A stretch of DNA of 64,000 bases from Thalassomonas actiniarum (GCF_000948975.2 NZ_CP059735.1:2046001-2110000); one strand, 5' to 3'. Counted from the stretch's first letter, positions 8,882 to 18,433 are shown. The notes: generated by a model not told the origin, from the sequence alone. Made by a program: numbers and translations.

Positions 8882-10972
8882 TCAGGTATCTGCTTGTTCT
8901 GCCTTGTGGTGATAGCCGCCGCGGCAAATGTTAATGCTTTCCTGGCCTTGTCCCTGGTAAAACAGCCACAGCTGGTCGTTAAAATTCGCCATGGCAATGG
9001 GGCTGTCCTGGTCCCTGATAATATGTCTCACCGGCTCTACCTGGCTCCAGCCCGCTTCAAACAAAGTACCGTAACCATCGCTAGTGTTTTCCTTGCCCGG
9101 CGCATCCGGTTGGTAAGACACCGGCAGGCCCGGGGTGAGGGTGCCGCCGATGGAAAAGGTGCTGCTGAGTAACTGGGGATTATCACCGGCGTTGTGCAGC
9201 AAATGTATTACCCCGTCCAGGGTTTGCAGGGCAAACTGACCGTTGGCCACCAGCCCCTGTTCGGTGGGCTCGGGCTCCTGTTCAGGTGTTATTAGCTGGG
9301 ATGCCGCCGGTGGCGTTTCGCCAAAGACATTTAAAGTAAAGCTGCTGGCAGACCAGGCATTCACTGTGTAGTCATCATAGGGACCTGAATAGGCGCTGGT
9401 TTTCACCTTGACCTTGTTAAATTCGGCGGTGTTATAACTTAAACAGCTTAAGTGGTTGCTGTGGGGCAGGGAATAAACCAGCAGAATACTGGCTCCCAGG
9501 CGCGCCAGTTTAAACGGGGCGCTGATATTGGAGTTGACCGTCACCGGGACCGGCACCGAGCCCAGGGCGATTGGGGTATTGATGATATGGCAAAGTTTTT
9601 CCGGCGCCTGCCAGGCATTCTCTGGTGCACCGCTAAAGCGGCTGCCGAACAAACTGCCCGCCCGGGTTTGATATACCAGCAGGAAACCGGCATTGTCCGG
9701 CAGTGCCACCAGATCTAACTGGCGTATCTGCGTTTGTTTATTGTCGGCTTCGGGAGCCGGTGTCGCTACAGATCTCCAGTCGGTGGCGAGGTCGTAGCTG
9801 AGCACTTTTAACAAGCCGTCGGTATCGCCATAAACCAGCAATGCCTGCTGGTCGTTGGCGGCCAGGGCAAAAGCCTGGCCGACATTATCCGCCAGCGGCA
9901 GTGCCTGTACCCGGGCAAGGTTAGTTTCTTCGCCGCACATATCACCACACATAAGGCGATAAGTTAACTGGTTGTTGTGCTCCAGCGCCACGAACAGCAG
10001 CTGCTTGTTAAAACTGCAGGCATCAAATTGTTTTACTTTGCTTAAACCGCTTTCCCTCGGGGGCTGCCAGGCAAAGGACTTACCCCATAAAAACTGGAAG
10101 TAGTTGGCATCACGGTCGTTTTTATTCAGGCTGCCAAGGTTAAAGTTCTTTTCTATGGTTTTTAACAGGCTGTAATGGTTATAACCCTGGTGCTCTTTGC
10201 CGGGACGGATGTTATCGCCGAGCAGCACGGTATAAACCTGGTTCGGCCCGTCGTAGGTGTATTTTTTGCCCTTATCGAAAAAGGCTTCAAAGTCGGCCTC
10301 GTCATAGGTCACCACCACCAGGGTATTGGGCGGCAGTTTCGAATGCGGGCCGGGGAAATTTAACCCGGCGAAAAAGGATTTCAGCCAGCTGGCCTGCTGG
10401 TCTACCAATACCGGCGCCCGCTCACCGTTGCAGGTGTCGTCTGTGGTGCCCGCCAGGTAATGGCCGTCGTTCCACATATTGGGGGTAAACCAGGCATATT
10501 CCGGCAGGTTGTCATTGAGCAGATCGCGCCAGAAACCGGCTTCGTTATCGATTTGCTGCCAGCGCTGTTTATTGGTGACGATATTTTCAAACGAAGAAAA
10601 CGGGTTATGTTTGATCACATAAGGATAGTGATCTGTCGGGGTAAAATTCTCCGGCTGCCACGGGTTATTATCGGCGATATAGCTGTCCATATAGGCCTTC
10701 CACCTGAGCTGGCGGGGGGAGGCTTCGATTAAGTCCACTATGGTTTGCTGTTTCAGCAAGGGGCTGGGGGCATCGTCGTCGCTGACATCGCACAATTCTC
10801 CTGCGATAGAGCTGATATAGTTGGTTTGCGACGGGTGCATCACGCCGAAGCTGTTGGTCAGTTCTATGCCTTGCTGTGCCAGGTTGGCCATATAGGGATT
10901 TTGCAGTACATAGCCCCGGTACTGGTTTTCAAACATAATAATAAGTACATGATCAAATGCTCTGTTATCCAT
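8882..10972 (-). CDS. Phosphoesterase-family protein (phospholipase C/acid phosphatase type)
   Basis: About 696 residues from the ATG at 10972, chosen because AGGAG stands seven bases before it; an in-frame ATG at 11029 lacks a site. The N-terminal 300 residues have the PF04185 phosphoesterase pattern of the alkaline-phosphatase superfamily: DHVLIIMFENQYR with a metal ligand, GVMHPSQTNYISSIAG, WFTPNMWNDGH and VVTYDEADFEAF. The C-terminal half is a beta-rich repeat region (phrases such as LVYGDTDG, LVYSLPHS, LLHNAGD) like a propeller or lectin-type module. There is no signal peptide, so it may act in the cytoplasm. It is the last gene of the operon that starts near 14.8 kb. Confidence 0.75.
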   Translation of the reverse strand: MDNRAFDHVLIIMFENQYRGYVLQNPYMANLAQQGIELTNSFGVMHPSQTNYISSIAGELCDVSDDDAPSPLLKQQTIVDLIEASPRQLRWKAYMDSYIADNNPWQPENFTPTDHYPYVIKHNPFSSFENIVTNKQRWQQIDNEAGFWRDLLNDNLPEYAWFTPNMWNDGHYLAGTTDDTCNGERAPVLVDQQASWLKSFFAGLNFPGPHSKLPPNTLVVVTYDEADFEAFFDKGKKYTYDGPNQVYTVLLGDNIRPGKEHQGYNHYSLLKTIEKNFNLGSLNKNDRDANYFQFLWGKSFAWQPPRESGLSKVKQFDACSFNKQLLFVALEHNNQLTYRLMCGDMCGEETNLARVQALPLADNVGQAFALAANDQQALLVYGDTDGLLKVLSYDLATDWRSVATPAPEADNKQTQIRQLDLVALPDNAGFLLVYQTRAGSLFGSRFSGAPENAWQAPEKLCHIINTPIALGSVPVPVTVNSNISAPFKLARLGASILLVYSLPHSNHLSCLSYNTAEFNKVKVKTSAYSGPYDDYTVNAWSASSFTLNVFGETPPAASQLITPEQEPEPTEQGLVANGQFALQTLDGVIHLLHNAGDNPQLLSSTFSIGGTLTPGLPVSYQPDAPGKENTSDGYGTLFEAGWSQVEPVRHIIRDQDSPIAMANFNDQLWLFYQGQGQESINICRGGYHHKAEQADT

Positions 10973-11079
10973 CCCTGATCTCCTGTTAATAATGTTTTTA
11001 TCCGTATTATTTTGTGATGTAACGGGCACCTTTTAGTGACCCTTGTATTGCTATCAACCTTTTTTAACCCTTAAGGCTT

Positions 11080-12159
11080 TTAACCTTTCAGGTATTGCCA
11101 GGTCGGCCCGGCGTGATATTGCTGTGGGCTGTCGGGAATAGGATTACGCATCAGCTCCTGTGCCAGCTCCTTGAGCTTAAACATAGTGCCGACCGCCGGC
11201 ACCAGCAGCTCGGGGTCGCCGTTAAAGGCGTTATGCAGCTGGTCCAGCAGCAAGGTGAAGAGGCGGTTAAATTCATAATCCAATGCCGCCAGTTCGGGGG
11301 CAAAGGCATAATCGCCCGAATTGGGATTGGGCTTCATATTATAAACCCGGGTATAATCTATCGGGATTTTCGGGCCTGTGGGGCCGCTGTTATGGCTGTC
11401 GCCGCACACATAACGCCGCCCCTGTGCCAGCTCGTTGAAGCGGTAATAATGGGCCAGCTCCCTGGGCTGCATAAACAGCTGATGGTCGCCGCTGGCGATG
11501 CCTGTACCTTGCTCTAACGGGAAAGGTTTGTCGGGATCCCAGCAGCGCTCCGGTATACCTTCCCCCTGGGCGATGATGGCATTAATGGCAAACATGGCGC
11601 TGTCGAGATCGGTCACCGGGGTGATCTCTCCGCCGCCGCCGTAATAATATTTATGGGCGATTTGCGGCCCTGTGCTGGCGGGGAAGAGTTCATCCGGGGG
11701 CAGGGTTTCGCTTAAGTAAGTCAGGCCTTTTTCGACATTGGCGTAAAAGTCGCCGATAGTGATTTTGCCCGGCACGTTCTCGCTCGGCTCTTCAATATAT
11801 TTAAAGGTTTGCAGTGCTTCGGGGCTGAATTTTAATAAACTGACCTCGAACCATTGTTCCCCGTCGGGCAATTTGGTGGGGAAGCTTGGGATAAAGGCTG
11901 TGTTGTTCAGCGCCGGGCTGCCGCCGGTGGCAATCAGCACATTGGCGGCATTGGTTAAATGAAACATTTCCTCCATAACCACGCTCTGGATCACCTGATA
12001 GGCGCAGTTATTGGTATTTTCCTTAATGGAATAAAGGGCGCTTAAATAGGGCGGCAGGGTAGAAAATTCCAGCTCAATGGCCAGCTGTAACTGCTGGTGT
12101 AATTCACTGATGCTGGTGATGGGGGTAAACCTTTTTTGTTTGTCTGCTGACAGGTACAT
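11080..12159 (-). CDS. Ferritin-like (VioB/iminophenyl-pyruvate dimer synthase-type) protein
   Basis: A 359-residue protein starting at 12159 with AAGGAG six bases upstream and only 15 bases after the GMC gene. It matches the ferritin-like domain found in VioB/RebD-type enzymes: ELEFSTLPPYLSALYSI, VVMEEMFHLTNAANVL (Glu and ExxH) and a second ELAHYYRF ligand set, which together could hold a di-iron or haem-like centre. Large proteins of this family couple amino-acid-derived imines in violacein and rebeccamycin synthesis; this stand-alone version is shorter and its substrate is unknown. Context with flavin oxidoreductase genes suggests an oxidative small-molecule or peptide-modifying step. Confidence 0.8.
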   Translation of the reverse strand: MYLSADKQKRFTPITSISELHQQLQLAIELEFSTLPPYLSALYSIKENTNNCAYQVIQSVVMEEMFHLTNAANVLIATGGSPALNNTAFIPSFPTKLPDGEQWFEVSLLKFSPEALQTFKYIEEPSENVPGKITIGDFYANVEKGLTYLSETLPPDELFPASTGPQIAHKYYYGGGGEITPVTDLDSAMFAINAIIAQGEGIPERCWDPDKPFPLEQGTGIASGDHQLFMQPRELAHYYRFNELAQGRRYVCGDSHNSGPTGPKIPIDYTRVYNMKPNPNSGDYAFAPELAALDYEFNRLFTLLLDQLHNAFNGDPELLVPAVGTMFKLKELAQELMRNPIPDSPQQYHAGPTWQYLKG

Positions 12160-12174
12160 GTTGTTGCTCCTTGC

Positions 12175-14058
12175 TTAGCACGGGTTAAGTGCTTCAAGCA
12201 CATTTTGCGCTGCCCAATAGGTTAAGGCCGCCATGGTTAAGGTGGGGTTGGAGGTGGAAATGGTGGGCATATTGCCGCATCCCACAAGGTAGAGGTTGGG
12301 ATGATCCCAGCTTTGCTGGTACTTGTTGACCACAGAGGTTTTCGGATCGCCCCCCATGATATGGGTGCCCACCAAATGGCCTGCGCCGTTATAGCTGTAG
12401 CCTTGACCCCGGTAGGTGAGATAACCGGCATCGGAGGGTTTATATTCGGTAAAACCTTCTATGCCCAGGCGCTGGAAGATTTGATCCGAGACCTCTTTTG
12501 CCGCCGCCATGCCGGCACGGGTATAGTCGGTAACATTGTAGCTGATCACCGGGCGGTAATTGCCGAGCTGATCCCGGTAGTTGTCGTCTAATGTGACCCG
12601 GTTGTTGGCATCGGGCAATTGCTCCACCAGGAAACCGAAGCGGAACATGCGCGGATAGACCGAAGCGATATAGTTTTTGAGCTGATCGCCGAACATGTTT
12701 TTTTCATCGATCAAATCCGGCACCGTACCCACCGGCGCGCCTTCCGGCCAGGACCAGCCCCAGTTGCCGATTTCGATGCGAAACGCGGCGCGGTTTTTAC
12801 GGAACTCGCCGCCGCGCAGCGAAGGGATGCCGGAGGTGGAACCGGGGCCGCGAAACGCGCCGATATCCGTTGGCATCAAACCCCAGGTGAGCATGGTGGG
12901 GTGGTCCATCAGGTTGCGCCCTACCTGGTCGCTGGAATTGGCGACATTGGAAGCGAGCAGCAACTTGGCATTTTCCACCGCATGGCTGGCCAGCACCACA
13001 ATAGTGCCGGAAACCGCATGGCATTGGTGATCCGGGCTGTTGCTCGACTGGTATTTTTTATAATGCACCCGGGCGATGTTTTTCCCCTGCTGGTCGGTTT
13101 CCAGCTGATAGGCCACACACTGGGTGCGTATTTCCACCTTGCCGGTTTTTTTCGCCTGCTCCAGGGTTTTTAAGGCATTGTATTTTGCCTGGATGGGGCA
13201 GATCGGCACGCAGTTGGCATTACCGGCGCAGCGCTGACCGGCAGTTTCATGGCCCACGGCGCCGACAGGGCGGTAATCGCCGCGCGGCATGCCGTTTCTG
13301 GCCTGCGGGGTGCTGACCACATCTATCGGGTAATTTTTACCTTCAAAGGTGACCTGCATCTGTGCCAGGCCCTTGCTGAAATACAAATCCAGGTAACTTT
13401 GCGGGATTTTCTCCATCTTGTACTCGTAGCACTCGGTAAATGGAATATGCACCGCCGGGTTGTCGATTTGATGATAATTTTGTTCGTCGGCATTGGCGGA
13501 CACCCCGAGGTTTTGTTCGGCGATTTCATACCAGGGGCGCAGCTCGTCATAACTGATGGGCCAGTCGAGGCCGCGGCCAAAACGGGTTTTTATTTCAAAG
13601 TCTTCCGGCAACATACGCAAACAGGTGCCGAGCCAGTGCAAGGTGGTGCCGCCTTCGGCCCGGGTATAGGTGCTGGCAAAAGGCAGCGGGCCGGTTTGTA
13701 CGAAATAGCCGTTATCCAAGACCTGGCCCTGGGGGATGGGGGCGAGATCTGTGACCAGCGGCTGCGGGGCATTGGCATTGTTGGGGTAGGGGGCATTGGG
13801 GATTTTTGCCAGGGCGGTAAAGAAGGTGCTCATATAGGTTTGGTAGCTGCTGAGCGGCTGGTTGTTTTTTGGAGAGGGGGCATCGCAGTCAGATGAAAAA
13901 AAGCGCCCGCCTTTACCCGTACCGGCTTCCAATATCAGCACACTTTTGCCGTTTTTACCCAGCTCCTGCGCCATAATGGCGCCGCTGATGCCGGCGCCGA
14001 CGATCACCACATCAAAGTGTTCGTTATTGTTCATGACAGTGTTCATGACTGTGTTCAT
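12175..14058 (-). CDS. GMC-family FAD-dependent oxidoreductase
   Basis: A 627-residue protein. The Rossmann FAD site VVIVGAGISGAIMAQELG is at residues 17-34, ILEAG follows, and the GMC C-terminal signature with GTHIMGGDPKTSVVNKYQ and PTISTSNPTLTMAAL is complete. The Cys-rich CAGNANCVPICPIQAKY in the middle is typical of the gluconate/sorbitol dehydrogenase branch, which uses a small partner subunit and a cytochrome or quinone acceptor. The upstream gene overlaps by four bases (ATGA) and encodes that partner type. The start region contains three in-frame ATGs within 12-base repeats, so the exact N-terminus is open; AAGGAA favours 14058. Confidence 0.9.
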   Translation of the reverse strand: MNTVMNTVMNNNEHFDVVIVGAGISGAIMAQELGKNGKSVLILEAGTGKGGRFFSSDCDAPSPKNNQPLSSYQTYMSTFFTALAKIPNAPYPNNANAPQPLVTDLAPIPQGQVLDNGYFVQTGPLPFASTYTRAEGGTTLHWLGTCLRMLPEDFEIKTRFGRGLDWPISYDELRPWYEIAEQNLGVSANADEQNYHQIDNPAVHIPFTECYEYKMEKIPQSYLDLYFSKGLAQMQVTFEGKNYPIDVVSTPQARNGMPRGDYRPVGAVGHETAGQRCAGNANCVPICPIQAKYNALKTLEQAKKTGKVEIRTQCVAYQLETDQQGKNIARVHYKKYQSSNSPDHQCHAVSGTIVVLASHAVENAKLLLASNVANSSDQVGRNLMDHPTMLTWGLMPTDIGAFRGPGSTSGIPSLRGGEFRKNRAAFRIEIGNWGWSWPEGAPVGTVPDLIDEKNMFGDQLKNYIASVYPRMFRFGFLVEQLPDANNRVTLDDNYRDQLGNYRPVISYNVTDYTRAGMAAAKEVSDQIFQRLGIEGFTEYKPSDAGYLTYRGQGYSYNGAGHLVGTHIMGGDPKTSVVNKYQQSWDHPNLYLVGCGNMPTISTSNPTLTMAALTYWAAQNVLEALNPC

Positions 14059-14591
14059 GACAGGTTTCCTTCTTCAATGTCGCTGACGGGGTGGTCGGTG
14101 CCAAGATTAATGCGGGTGATCTCTTCCCCCGGCTTAAAGGCCCAGGTGCCGTAACCCGGCTGTTTCGCTCCCATGGGATGTGAGCCCAGCGCCGGCCACA
14201 CCAGGCCCTGGATATAGGCATTTTCTGAAATTACAAAATCGACATCCTGGTATTTACCCGGTGTCTGGCTGGGCACGCCATAGGTTTCCCGCCAGCTTTG
14301 CGGCAGCTGGTACCACAAAGACAAATACCACATCTTCAGGATATTGCGGGCGACGGGGCCGAGGCGGTCGTTGGATAAGATCTGCTCGCGGAACTTTTCG
14401 TTCAGGGCCTCGCCTTTATATTCATGGGCCAGGGCCCTGGAGCAGATAAATAATTCATCGATAATCTTCCCGGGCACCAGGCTGGTCAGTACCTCAAAAT
14501 ATTCTTCACCGATACCCGTGGCCATCAACCGGCTGCGGTTATAGCCGGTAAGCACCACAGAGACCTGGTAAAAATCAGCAAGTTTGTCCAT
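14055..14591 (-). CDS. FAD-dependent dehydrogenase small subunit (sorbitol/gluconate dehydrogenase subunit-like)
   Basis: A 178-residue protein with GAGG before the start at 14591. It resembles the small FAD-SLDH/gluconate 2-dehydrogenase subunit 3 group: SRLMATGIGEEYFEVL near the start, ILKMWYLSLWYQLPQSW around 100-118 and ENAYIQGLVWPALGSHP near 145. Many family members carry a Tat signal and take the flavoprotein to the periplasm; none is visible here, so the complex may remain cytoplasmic. The stop overlaps the GMC start, so 1:1 assembly with that oxidoreductase is expected. Confidence 0.78.
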   Translation of the reverse strand: MDKLADFYQVSVVLTGYNRSRLMATGIGEEYFEVLTSLVPGKIIDELFICSRALAHEYKGEALNEKFREQILSNDRLGPVARNILKMWYLSLWYQLPQSWRETYGVPSQTPGKYQDVDFVISENAYIQGLVWPALGSHPMGAKQPGYGTWAFKPGEEITRINLGTDHPVSDIEEGNLS

Positions 14592-14697
14592 AAGGAGATC
14601 CTCATTTTTATTGGTTACCGCATCAGTTATTGTTTGCTTGTTGCATCACTTTGCTTATCAAAAGTTGCATTAAGGGTTGCATCCGTTGTTGCGTGTT

Positions 14698-14811
14698 TTA
14701 GCCGGGCTGGGCTTCGATAAGTTGGGGCAATGGCCCTAAGTTTTCAGTTACCTGGGGATGGGTGCCACTTTGACGGGGAGTAAGCTTGGTTGCATTGATA
14801 TCAGCAGACAT
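14698..14811 (-). CDS. 37-residue leader peptide gene at the head of the redox operon
   Basis: This short frame opens with ATG at 14811, eight bases after AAAGGA, and ends with TAA at 14698. The product begins MSADINATKLTPRQSG and ends LPQLIEAQPG. It is hydrophilic, has no Cys and is rich in Pro, Gln and Thr. It lies 106 bases upstream of the small-subunit gene on the same strand with no terminator between. It is not a known family; it may be a structural peptide (a modification substrate), a small subunit or a leader used in regulation. The good ribosome site and the position are the evidence. Confidence 0.5.
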   Translation of the reverse strand: MSADINATKLTPRQSGTHPQVTENLGPLPQLIEAQPG

Positions 14812-15302
14812 GGTTTTTTCCTTTTGGTTAATTGCCTCGTGCAAGCACCTGCCATAACTGAAAATTTATTGCCCGGATACCTTGGTTTGGTAGCGGCGCT
14901 TTATAGGTATTCGGCCACCTTATAAACAGGGGAATAAGGCGGTTTCAGTAAGGTAAGTGCAATAACCATCATGTATTATGAAATTGCGTATTATTGCGCT
15001 AAAGGTGAGCCAAGGGGACAACCGTGACCGCTCCCCTGTTTCAGTCCGGCTTGAGGCCGGATGGGCAATGATAAGCAAACAGGACGTTCATAGACTGACT
15101 AAATGATGTGCCTAAAGAATAGTTGATAAAGCCGTAAATTCAACAAGGGTACTTGCCCGGGAATTTGCAAAAGGGAAACAGCGGATATCAGCGGAAGAAA
15201 AGTGCTTTTTGGCCGTGGGAAAACCGCCGATGACATGGGGGTCGTCCGCTAAGTGTTACTGTACTACTATTGTAGATAGCATTTTTTAGCTTGAGGCAAA
15301 CC
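14812..15302. other. Divergent intergenic region with two hairpins
   Basis: This region separates the redox operon from a diguanylate cyclase gene. It contains AGGGGA (15013-15018) paired with TCCCCT (15032-15037), then TCCGGC (15045-15050) paired with GCCGGA (15056-15061). They may be part of a 5' leader. They do not fit the c-di-GMP or cobalamin riboswitch pattern. No gene was seen. Confidence 0.4.
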
Positions 15303-16235
15303 ATGAGCCTGGAAGTAGACAACTTACTTTTGGAGTCCCTCAAAGAAGTCATGGACTTAACCCCCAACGCCCTGGGGTTTTTCGACCGGGATTATAGATT
15401 ATTGTATTGCAACGACATAATGGCTTCTGTGCTGGGCAAGCCCAAAGAACAAGCCATAGGCCAGCTGCAAAAAGACCTGCTGCGCGAGGCCTATAACCAC
15501 TCTATCGGCATAAAAATAGATGCCGACAATTTCGATACCTGGTTTGACGAAGTTGAAAAAACGCAGCGCAGCGTGGAATACAACCAGTTCGAAACCGACA
15601 CCAACGAAGGGCAATATTATAATGTGACCCGCATGACCTTAAGCAACGGCATGAATGTGATAGTGGGGGCCAACATTACCGAGCTGAAAAAAATACAGCT
15701 GACCCTGACCCAGGCCATTACCGACATAGAACAACTGGCCAATACCGACGAACTGACCGGCATTTATAACCGGCGTTATTTTATTGAATTGTCGGAAAAA
15801 GAAATTGGCCGGGCTAAGCGATATGCCCACCCTTTGTCGTTGATTGTGATTGATATCGACTTTTTCAAAGCCGTGAACGACAGCTACGGCCACCATGTCG
15901 GAGATACGGTACTGAGTTATTTCTGCAAGCAGTGTAACGAGCAGTTGCGTGACAGCGATACCTTATGCCGGGTAGGCGGCGAAGAATTTGCCATTTTACT
16001 GCCCCATACCCAGGTTAACCATGCCGGGGATATTGCCGAGCGTATTCGTTTGTGTATTAAAGCGTGTGAGATACCTTATGATGACAGTGGTTCGACTTTG
16101 AGTATTACCCTTTCTTTGGGGGTGACCCAGTATAAGGAAGGGGATATTAATATTTCTGATTTGTTGATCCGGGGGGATAAGGCGTTGTATCAGGCTAAGG
16201 ACTCGGGGCGGGATCAGTATGTGGTTCAGTTGTGA
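15303..16235 (+). CDS. PAS-GGDEF diguanylate cyclase
   Basis: A 310-residue protein. The ATG at 15303 has GAGG seven bases upstream; a TTG at 15291 is the only longer choice. A PAS domain (NALGFFDRDYRLLYCNDIM) spans about residues 14-130. A GGDEF domain follows, with NTDELTGIYNRRYF, DIDFFKAVNDSYGHH and active-site GGEEF, and an inhibitory RDSD exactly five residues before it. It is a paralogue in architecture of the gene at 3697 and should make c-di-GMP in the cytoplasm. Confidence 0.9.
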   Translation: MSLEVDNLLLESLKEVMDLTPNALGFFDRDYRLLYCNDIMASVLGKPKEQAIGQLQKDLLREAYNHSIGIKIDADNFDTWFDEVEKTQRSVEYNQFETDTNEGQYYNVTRMTLSNGMNVIVGANITELKKIQLTLTQAITDIEQLANTDELTGIYNRRYFIELSEKEIGRAKRYAHPLSLIVIDIDFFKAVNDSYGHHVGDTVLSYFCKQCNEQLRDSDTLCRVGGEEFAILLPHTQVNHAGDIAERIRLCIKACEIPYDDSGSTLSITLSLGVTQYKEGDINISDLLIRGDKALYQAKDSGRDQYVVQL

Positions 16236-16547
16236 TAAGGCATATTCTAACCTTTAAAGGGGAAGAATTTTGCTGTTTTGCCTGTTCAAAGTTAATAATG
16301 CCTAAATAGTTAGCTGTGCTCTTACTCGCCGTAAATTTGCTGCTTGGCTAATATCTTTTCAATAGTTTGATTTACCTCATTCTACACAAATAATCCTCGT
16401 GAATTAATTTGACAACTTGTTAAAGCTGTTGCATCTTGGGCGCAGATAATGGATTAACCCGCATTTAGCGCTTGCCATAAGAGCAAAATAACATGATGTA
16501 TCAGCCCTTACCTGCATATAAAGCAACCGGTTCAGACGGATAATAAA
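16236..16547. other. Left boundary of the defence island
   Basis: A 312-base gap with no gene or clear terminator. It precedes the GTG start of the methyltransferase-HNH gene. No attachment-site repeat could be recognised by eye. Confidence 0.4.
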
Positions 16548-18332
16548 GTGACCGGAAATATACAGTTTTACAATGATAACGCCCGTCATGTTGCCCAGCA
16601 GTACCTATCAAAATTTTTTGAAGAAATACACGCAGGTGTATTGGCTTATGTCACCCCGGTATTGAATAAAGCGGACGCCCGTATTTTAGATATCGGCGCC
16701 GGAGCAGGGCGTGATGCCAAATACCTGGCAGAGCAGGGACAAAGCCAGAATGTCAGTGTAACAGCCGTTGAACCGGCAAAGCTTTTAGCCGACATAGGAA
16801 AACAACACACTCAAAACCTTAATGTTAACTGGCTGGAAGACTCGCTGCCTGCTTTGGCACAAGTCACCCGGCAGGAAGTCAGCTTTGACCTGATTTTACT
16901 CAGCGCGGTTTGGATGCACATACCTGAAAGTGACCGTGCCCGTTCGATACGTAAACTGGCTAACCTGTTAAAGCCGGGCGGCAAGTTGGTGATAAGCCTG
17001 AGGCATAGCCAAACCGAGCACACGGCAGATTCTCGAAAAATGTATGCTGTGTGTGCGGATGAATTAAAGCAGCTTGCTAAAAAAGTGGGCTTGTTCACGG
17101 TAAGCGAAAGCCAACGAGAAAATGACAAGCTTGGCCGGGAAGAAGTTAGTTGGCAGACGGTGGTGTTTCAGTTGCCTGATGACGGCAGCGGTGCTTTTCC
17201 GTTTATAAGACATGTTGCAACCAATGACGGAAAGTCGGCCACTCATAAACTTGCTTTGTTAAGGGTGTTACTGCGTATTGCCGATGGCCACCCAGGCGCA
17301 GTATTAAGAAGAGAAAGTTCACTACATGGCGACCGGGTTATTTTACCTGCGGGTTTGGTAGCCCTTTACTGGTGTCATCAATACAAAGATCTTATAGATA
17401 AACACCAACTATTCCAGACACCCAATAAAAGCCCCAACATGGGATTTATGAAGCCTAACGGTTGGCATAAATTAACGCATCGCACCGCAGCCGATTATCG
17501 TATTGGCCATATGTTTTCCGGTGACGATGCGATAGCTTTGCATAAAACCTTATCTGATGCGCTCAGCAACATTAAAGGCATGCCATGTAAATACATAACT
17601 TTGCCCAACAGTGAACAAGGTGTGTTTGAAGTTGCCAGCAAACAGGTGAGAGCCAAAGACAGCATTTTTTTAGATTTAACCACGCTCACTCAGTGGGGAG
17701 AGTTTTCACTGCCTGAGCATATATGGCTGGCATTTAACCGTTATGCTTGCTGGATAGAACCGGTATTGGTGAGTGAGTGGGTGAATACTATGCTCAGCTA
17801 TAAGGGCAATGCCAGGTATCAGACGGTAGAAAAACATTATGTTTTACAACAGGCATTAAACTGGTTGGAGCCGAAAAGAAGTACGATTGAAATTCGCCAG
17901 CGCTTTGAACAGTTACAGCAACAGCAAACACAATATTGTGTTTGGACCGCAAAAACTCTTAAGCAGAAGTACAACATAGATCACTGCATGCCGTTTGCTC
18001 GTTGGCCTAATAATGATTTATGGAATTTACTGCCTGCTGATAGTCAGGTAAATCATCAAAAAAGTGACCGGTTGCCGAGTGAGAAGAAATTAAAGGATGC
18101 TAAAGAGCGTATGTTGCATTGGTGGCAGAGTGCTTGGTTGGATGATAGTGCTTTGGAAATGGATGAGTCTTCAGTCTTCCTGATAAATAGTCAGAGACAA
18201 CGTTTTTTTGCCGAGGCTAATATTGCATTGCCGGGGTTAAAAACAGATAACTCATCTGTAGATGATTTGTTTGAAGCACTGGTGATGCATAGAGGAAGGC
18301 TAAAAGAAATGCAGCAATTGAGGGAGTGGTAA
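16548..18332 (+). CDS. SAM methyltransferase-HNH nuclease fusion, head of DISARM-like operon
   Basis: A 594-residue protein starting with GTG (ACGGA upstream). Residues about 1-170 are a class I SAM methyltransferase with motif I ILDIGAGAGRDAKYLAEQG, acidic VEPAK, and SAVWMHIPESDR with KPGGKLVISLR. It looks like a small-molecule type methylase and lacks the DPPY/NPPY or PCQ motifs of DNA methylases. The middle is unassigned. Near residue 478 an HNH-type segment appears (NIDHCMPFARWPNNDLWNLL then NHQKSDRLPS). Proteins joining these two activities are plausible defence components: the nuclease may cut DNA and the methylase may mark or modify a substrate. It is spaced about 100 bases from the next gene. 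Confidence 0.72.
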   Translation: MTGNIQFYNDNARHVAQQYLSKFFEEIHAGVLAYVTPVLNKADARILDIGAGAGRDAKYLAEQGQSQNVSVTAVEPAKLLADIGKQHTQNLNVNWLEDSLPALAQVTRQEVSFDLILLSAVWMHIPESDRARSIRKLANLLKPGGKLVISLRHSQTEHTADSRKMYAVCADELKQLAKKVGLFTVSESQRENDKLGREEVSWQTVVFQLPDDGSGAFPFIRHVATNDGKSATHKLALLRVLLRIADGHPGAVLRRESSLHGDRVILPAGLVALYWCHQYKDLIDKHQLFQTPNKSPNMGFMKPNGWHKLTHRTAADYRIGHMFSGDDAIALHKTLSDALSNIKGMPCKYITLPNSEQGVFEVASKQVRAKDSIFLDLTTLTQWGEFSLPEHIWLAFNRYACWIEPVLVSEWVNTMLSYKGNARYQTVEKHYVLQQALNWLEPKRSTIEIRQRFEQLQQQQTQYCVWTAKTLKQKYNIDHCMPFARWPNNDLWNLLPADSQVNHQKSDRLPSEKKLKDAKERMLHWWQSAWLDDSALEMDESSVFLINSQRQRFFAEANIALPGLKTDNSSVDDLFEALVMHRGRLKEMQQLREW

Positions 18333-18433
18333 CTAATCACTTATACCTAAAATATAGAAAAATTATTGAAAATATTAATAAAGAGTAACTCTGCCAAGTG
18401 TCATGCCTAGTTGCAAATGGAGCTGTAATTATA

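Noticed and set aside
8740-8997. 85-codon minus-strand frame across the phosphoesterase stop
   Set aside because: It overlaps the real gene in another frame and has no ribosome site.
12619-13896. Long plus-strand frames opposite the GMC gene
   Set aside because: They mirror a GC-rich coding sequence with clear motifs on the minus strand and have no domain of their own.
15013-15061. Possible c-di-GMP or cobalamin riboswitch before a GGDEF gene
   Set aside because: Two hairpins are present, but the conserved bases of these riboswitches are not.
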